A DNA stretch of 8,286 bases, from positions 1 through 8,286 of the forward strand of contig JAESTB010000390.1 in assembly GCA_016763815.1 (NCBI GenBank). The letters are read 5' to 3'. Positions within the stretch are counted from its first letter, which is position 1, and every line of letters begins with the position of its first letter. The DNA comes from Arenicella sp. Its GTDB lineage: Bacteria; Pseudomonadota; Gammaproteobacteria; Arenicellales; Arenicellaceae. Below, one piece after another: positions 5,842-8,286 of this stretch. Below the pieces are notes generated by a model that had not been told where the DNA came from, ran no database searches, and was given only the letters and a program-made list of their open reading frames with translations. The position numbers were made by a program, and so were the translations under genes.

Positions 5842-7827
5842 ATGAGGAGCCCTACGCACTCAAGCAGCCGACTTTCGGCTTGGACCATACGCCGTATTTT
5901 TATCAGCGTTCTATTGTTGTTAGGCGTCACCCAAACAGCTCATGCACAGTCTCGAACCGCATTTGTTCATTTATTTGAATGGAGTTGGAGTGACATTGCG
6001 CAAGAGTGCGAGCAGCATCTCGGGCCTAAGGGCTTCGCCGCAGTACAGGTCTCGCCGCCGCAAAAATCTATTACTCGTGACGAATGGTGGTCTCGCTATC
6101 AGCCTATTAGCTATGAAATAACCGGCCGCAGTGGTAATCGCACCCAATTTAAGAACATGGTCGATCGTTGTGAGGCAGTTGGTGTCGATATTTACGTCGA
6201 TGCGGTAATTAATCATATGGCGGCATTGGACCGAAGCTTTCCAGAGGTGCCGTTCGGCACAAATGATTTTCATAGTTGTGCTTCATCAAACATCGATTAC
6301 ACCAATCGCTGGCAGGTACAGAACTGTGACTTGGTTAATTTGAATGACCTAAAAACTGAGTCAGACTATGTGCGTCAAAAAATTGCTGATTATATGAATG
6401 ACCTAATTGGTCTCGGCGTTGCGGGCTTTCGAATTGACGCAGCGAAACATATTCCGGTTGCTGATATCGCCGCGATAAAAGCTAAGGTGAATCGAGCAAC
6501 CTACATCTTCCAAGAGGTTATTGGCGCTGCTGGCGAAGCGATATCACCATCTGAATATACTGGTGTCGGTGATGTAACAGAATTTAATTTTGAACGCACC
6601 ATAGGGCATTATTTTAAAGGTCGGGCACCATTGAAAGATCTTCAGAATATCGTCAATTTTTCAGGATGGTTGCCGAGTGATAAAGCGGTTGTCTTTGTCT
6701 CGAATCACGATGATCAGCGCCAAAACACAAGCAACACTTTGACCTATAAAGACACTAGCGGTTTGTACTACATCGGTGAAATTTTCGCGCTTGCTTATCC
6801 GTACGGATACCCCAAAGTTATGTCGAGCTATCGCTTTGAAGATCATGATCAAGGGCCGCCAGCCAACGGTGCAAACTCAGGTGATGCCTGTGGCGTTAAC
6901 TGGATATGCGAGCATCGTTGGAGAGGTGTGGCCAACATGGTTGGTTTTCGTAATGCCACTCAAGCGCAGTTTGTCTTAAGCAATTGGTGGGACAATGGCA
7001 ACAACCAAATCGCCTTCGGTCGAGGTGGTTTAGGCTTTGTTGCAATCAACCGTGAAGATAACTCAACGCTTTCGCAAAATTTACAAACTGGTATGCCCGC
7101 CGGCGAGTATTGCGACATCGTCAACGGTGAATTTAATAGCGTAACTAAGACTTGCGGCGGCCCAAGCATAACGGTTGGCAACGACGGCCGTGCCAATTTT
7201 AATGTGGCTGTTTACAACGCGTCAGCAATCCACGTTGGCACTAAAATGGACGGCGGCGATTCGGGTGGTGCTATTTGGGCCGATGCGTATTTTCGTGGTA
7301 CCGCAAACTCATGGGGCACAACGGCCATGAGCTTCAGTGACGGGTTATGGAGAACCACGCAAACGTTCGGTAACACTAACCCACGCTTCAAGATCTCACG
7401 TTTTACCGATTGGTCTGAAGCTTACCCGAACCAAGATGTTCAGATTACTGAGGGTGCCGGCGCGTACGACATCACCTTCAATGACAGCAGTAAACAAATT
7501 AACGTAAGCAAACAGAGCGGTAATTCTGGCAACCTTGTCGATGTTGATTTTGTATGTAACAACGGCAATACGGTTGCTGGCCAATCGGTCTACGCTATCG
7601 GCAGCGTTGCTGAACTGGGGTCATGGAGCCCAAGCAACGCAATCAAGCTAGACGTTGCAGGCTATCCGAGTTGGAGTAAAACTATTCAGCTCGCCGAAGG
7701 TCAAAGCGTTAGTTGGAAGTGTTTGAAACGTAATGAAAGCAATCCTAGCCAAGGTGTTGAATGGCAATCCGGCGATAACAATACTTTCAATGCGGACTCG
7801 AATAAGACCACGATCGGCGCGTTTTAG
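5842..7827 (+). CDS. Secreted chloride-dependent-type alpha-amylase (GH13) with CBM20-like domain
   Basis: Exported endo-acting alpha-1,4-glucanase for starch or glycogen, 661 residues. A twin-Arg-containing signal peptide (1-35) ends AHA-QS. The GH13 barrel begins FVHLFEWSW and closely resembles the animal and Pseudoalteromonas type (GH13_24 by resemblance). Conserved regions are DIYVDAVINH (116-125), GFRIDAAKH (nucleophile D199), FQEVI (acid/base E225) and SNHDDQR (D290). R197, N288 and R370 (in GFRN) match the chloride ligands of pancreatic amylase. Cysteines C56/C110, C146/C161, C350/C356 and C424/C438 fit the conserved disulfides. After the C-domain (to about 467), a module at about 478-556 (FRGTANSW, NPRFKISRFTDWSEAYP) and a CBM20-like domain at about 565-661 (GSVAELGSWSPSNAI, VEWQSGDNN) follow. 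Transcribed alone, with two operator-like sites upstream and a terminator downstream. Confidence 0.95.
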   Translation: MRSPTHSSSRLSAWTIRRIFISVLLLLGVTQTAHAQSRTAFVHLFEWSWSDIAQECEQHLGPKGFAAVQVSPPQKSITRDEWWSRYQPISYEITGRSGNRTQFKNMVDRCEAVGVDIYVDAVINHMAALDRSFPEVPFGTNDFHSCASSNIDYTNRWQVQNCDLVNLNDLKTESDYVRQKIADYMNDLIGLGVAGFRIDAAKHIPVADIAAIKAKVNRATYIFQEVIGAAGEAISPSEYTGVGDVTEFNFERTIGHYFKGRAPLKDLQNIVNFSGWLPSDKAVVFVSNHDDQRQNTSNTLTYKDTSGLYYIGEIFALAYPYGYPKVMSSYRFEDHDQGPPANGANSGDACGVNWICEHRWRGVANMVGFRNATQAQFVLSNWWDNGNNQIAFGRGGLGFVAINREDNSTLSQNLQTGMPAGEYCDIVNGEFNSVTKTCGGPSITVGNDGRANFNVAVYNASAIHVGTKMDGGDSGGAIWADAYFRGTANSWGTTAMSFSDGLWRTTQTFGNTNPRFKISRFTDWSEAYPNQDVQITEGAGAYDITFNDSSKQINVSKQSGNSGNLVDVDFVCNNGNTVAGQSVYAIGSVAELGSWSPSNAIKLDVAGYPSWSKTIQLAEGQSVSWKCLKRNESNPSQGVEWQSGDNNTFNADSNKTTIGAF

Positions 7828-7872
7828 ATGCGCCGTATAGTACTAAATGGACGGATTCGAAGGAATTCTAAC

Positions 7873-7896
7873 TATTAGATTTCCTCAAGTCTAATA
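7873..7896 (+). repeat. 10-bp AT-rich hairpin after the amylase gene
   Basis: TATTAGATTT pairs with AAGTCTAATA (one T-G wobble) around a CCTC tetraloop, 45 bases after the amylase stop and 5 bases before the terminator stem. It lacks its own T-run and may be a 3'-end stabilising hairpin. Confidence 0.5.
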
Positions 7897-7901
7897 TTGA
7901 T

Positions 7902-7937
7902 GGCAACTTTGTTAATTACATTGTTGCCGATTTTTTT
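7902..7937 (+). terminator. Intrinsic terminator of the amylase gene
   Basis: GGCAAC (7902-7907) and GTTGCC (7923-7928) form a 6-bp stem with a 15-base loop that can fold further through TGT/ACA. GA and then seven T's (7931-7937) follow. The stem is short, but position and T-run are those expected for rho-independent termination of the amylase transcript. Confidence 0.7.
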
Positions 7938-8153
7938 GGAAAGTTATATTAGAAAATTCAAACTTGATCCGACAAAACATACCCCAACTCGGCCATTGCA
8001 TAAATAGAAGAACATTCAAGTTGGGATGAAGCCGCGGTAGCGCACGACTTATCCATATTCGTTCGTCGAGTTATGCTGAGGTCTTATATATTGGTAATCT
8101 TATTTTTAGACAAGAAATAAAGCTTTCCGTAGTTTGTCCACTACTACTTAGTT
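7938..8153. other. Non-coding spacer
   Basis: AT-rich stretch between the amylase terminator and the stop of the edge gene. I see no recognisable gene. A 7-base inverted repeat (CCCAACT at 7983-7989, AGTTGGG at 8019-8025) has a 29-base interior and a weak hairpin (GTAGT at 8129-8133, ACTAC at 8140-8144) follows the edge gene's stop on the minus strand without a T-run. Confidence 0.5.
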
Positions 8154-8286
8154 TTATCTTCGCCAACCAATTAAGCCAAGAATGTCTAGAGACGCCGCAT
8201 CAGGCGCGGCATAGTATTGCCCCACCGTACTCGGGTTCATAAGATAAGCAGCGCCTACGATATGGTCGCAAGAGGTAAAAGGACGA
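8154..8286 (-). CDS. C-terminal fragment, possible secreted zinc metalloprotease
   Basis: Only the last 43 codons are inside the window; the gene continues past base 8286 and stops with TAA at 8156-8154. The peptide contains DHIVGAAYLMNPSTVGQYY and ends ASLDILGLIGWRR. The xLMNP segment followed by a closing SLDxLGxxGW stretch resembles the Met-turn and C-terminal strand of metzincin-like secreted proteases, which commonly end with 'ALD..LGW'. No zinc motif is visible because it would lie outside the window. The convergent orientation to the amylase and the protein-like composition support a real gene; the family is tentative. Another secreted or surface protein cannot be excluded. Confidence 0.5.
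   Translation of the reverse strand, partial: RPFTSCDHIVGAAYLMNPSTVGQYYAAPDAASLDILGLIGWRR

Noticed and set aside
5644..5859. 71-codon minus-strand frame across the amylase promoter
   Set aside because: It spans the palindromic operator, the amylase ribosome site and its first codons; its composition looks random and it has no ribosome site.
7983..8025. CCCAACT/AGTTGGG inverted repeat
   Set aside because: Seven-base arms separated by 29 bases are not rare by chance, and nothing nearby gives them a role.
7958..8056. 32-codon minus-strand frame starting MDKSCATAASSQ
   Set aside because: No Shine-Dalgarno, no homology I recognise, and such a length is expected by chance in a spacer.
8194..8210. 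GCCGC/GCGGC inverted arms as a terminator
   Set aside because: They fall inside the coding frame of the minus-strand edge gene (Ala-rich codons) and have no T-run on either strand.
1..8286. CRISPR arrays, tRNA/rRNA genes, insertion sequences, phage or defence genes
   Set aside because: No regularly spaced direct repeats, no tRNA-like cloverleaf, and no transposase, integrase or known defence protein was seen in any frame.

Overview
The window looks like chromosomal DNA of a Gram-negative bacterium, most likely a marine gammaproteobacterium. The indications are a Hsp33 / YaiL-like (DUF2058) / RmuC gene run typical of Gammaproteobacteria, an outer-membrane barrel with a signal peptide, and an animal-type chloride-dependent alpha-amylase of the kind known from marine genera such as Pseudoalteromonas. 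The genus cannot be fixed from sequence alone. No rRNA, tRNA, insertion sequence, integrase or CRISPR array was seen.

Left part (1-3018, plus strand): three housekeeping genes packed head to tail. hslO (redox-activated holdase Hsp33) overlaps a DUF2058 gene by an ATGA junction, and rmuC follows after 7 bases. They are probably one transcription unit. A GNAT acetyltransferase gene (3093-3581, minus) converges on rmuC.

Middle (3582-4053): about 470 bases without a clear gene. It holds a cluster of inverted repeats and an unrecognised minus-strand small ORF. The ORF's longer form (about 78 codons from an ATG at 3862) is interrupted by a one-base offset at a run of seven C's.

Next (4054-5571, minus): a small secreted Cys/His protein resembling DUF2946, followed by an outer-membrane barrel with Met/His-rich segments. 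The pair suggests a metal, probably copper, related function. This is inference.

Right part (5572-8286): a divergent intergenic region carries a perfect 16-bp palindrome with a central CG and a degenerate copy exactly 32 bp away, the layout of a LacI-family operator pair. It precedes a secreted GH13 alpha-amylase of 661 residues with a middle module and a C-terminal CBM20-like starch-binding domain. Two hairpins, the second a good intrinsic terminator, close the amylase unit. At the right edge the last 43 codons of a minus-strand gene enter the window; they resemble the C-terminus of a secreted zinc metalloprotease.

Nothing here is a clear new multi-gene system. The items most worth a second look are the paired operator, the C-tract small ORF, the DUF2946-like/barrel pair and the truncated edge gene.
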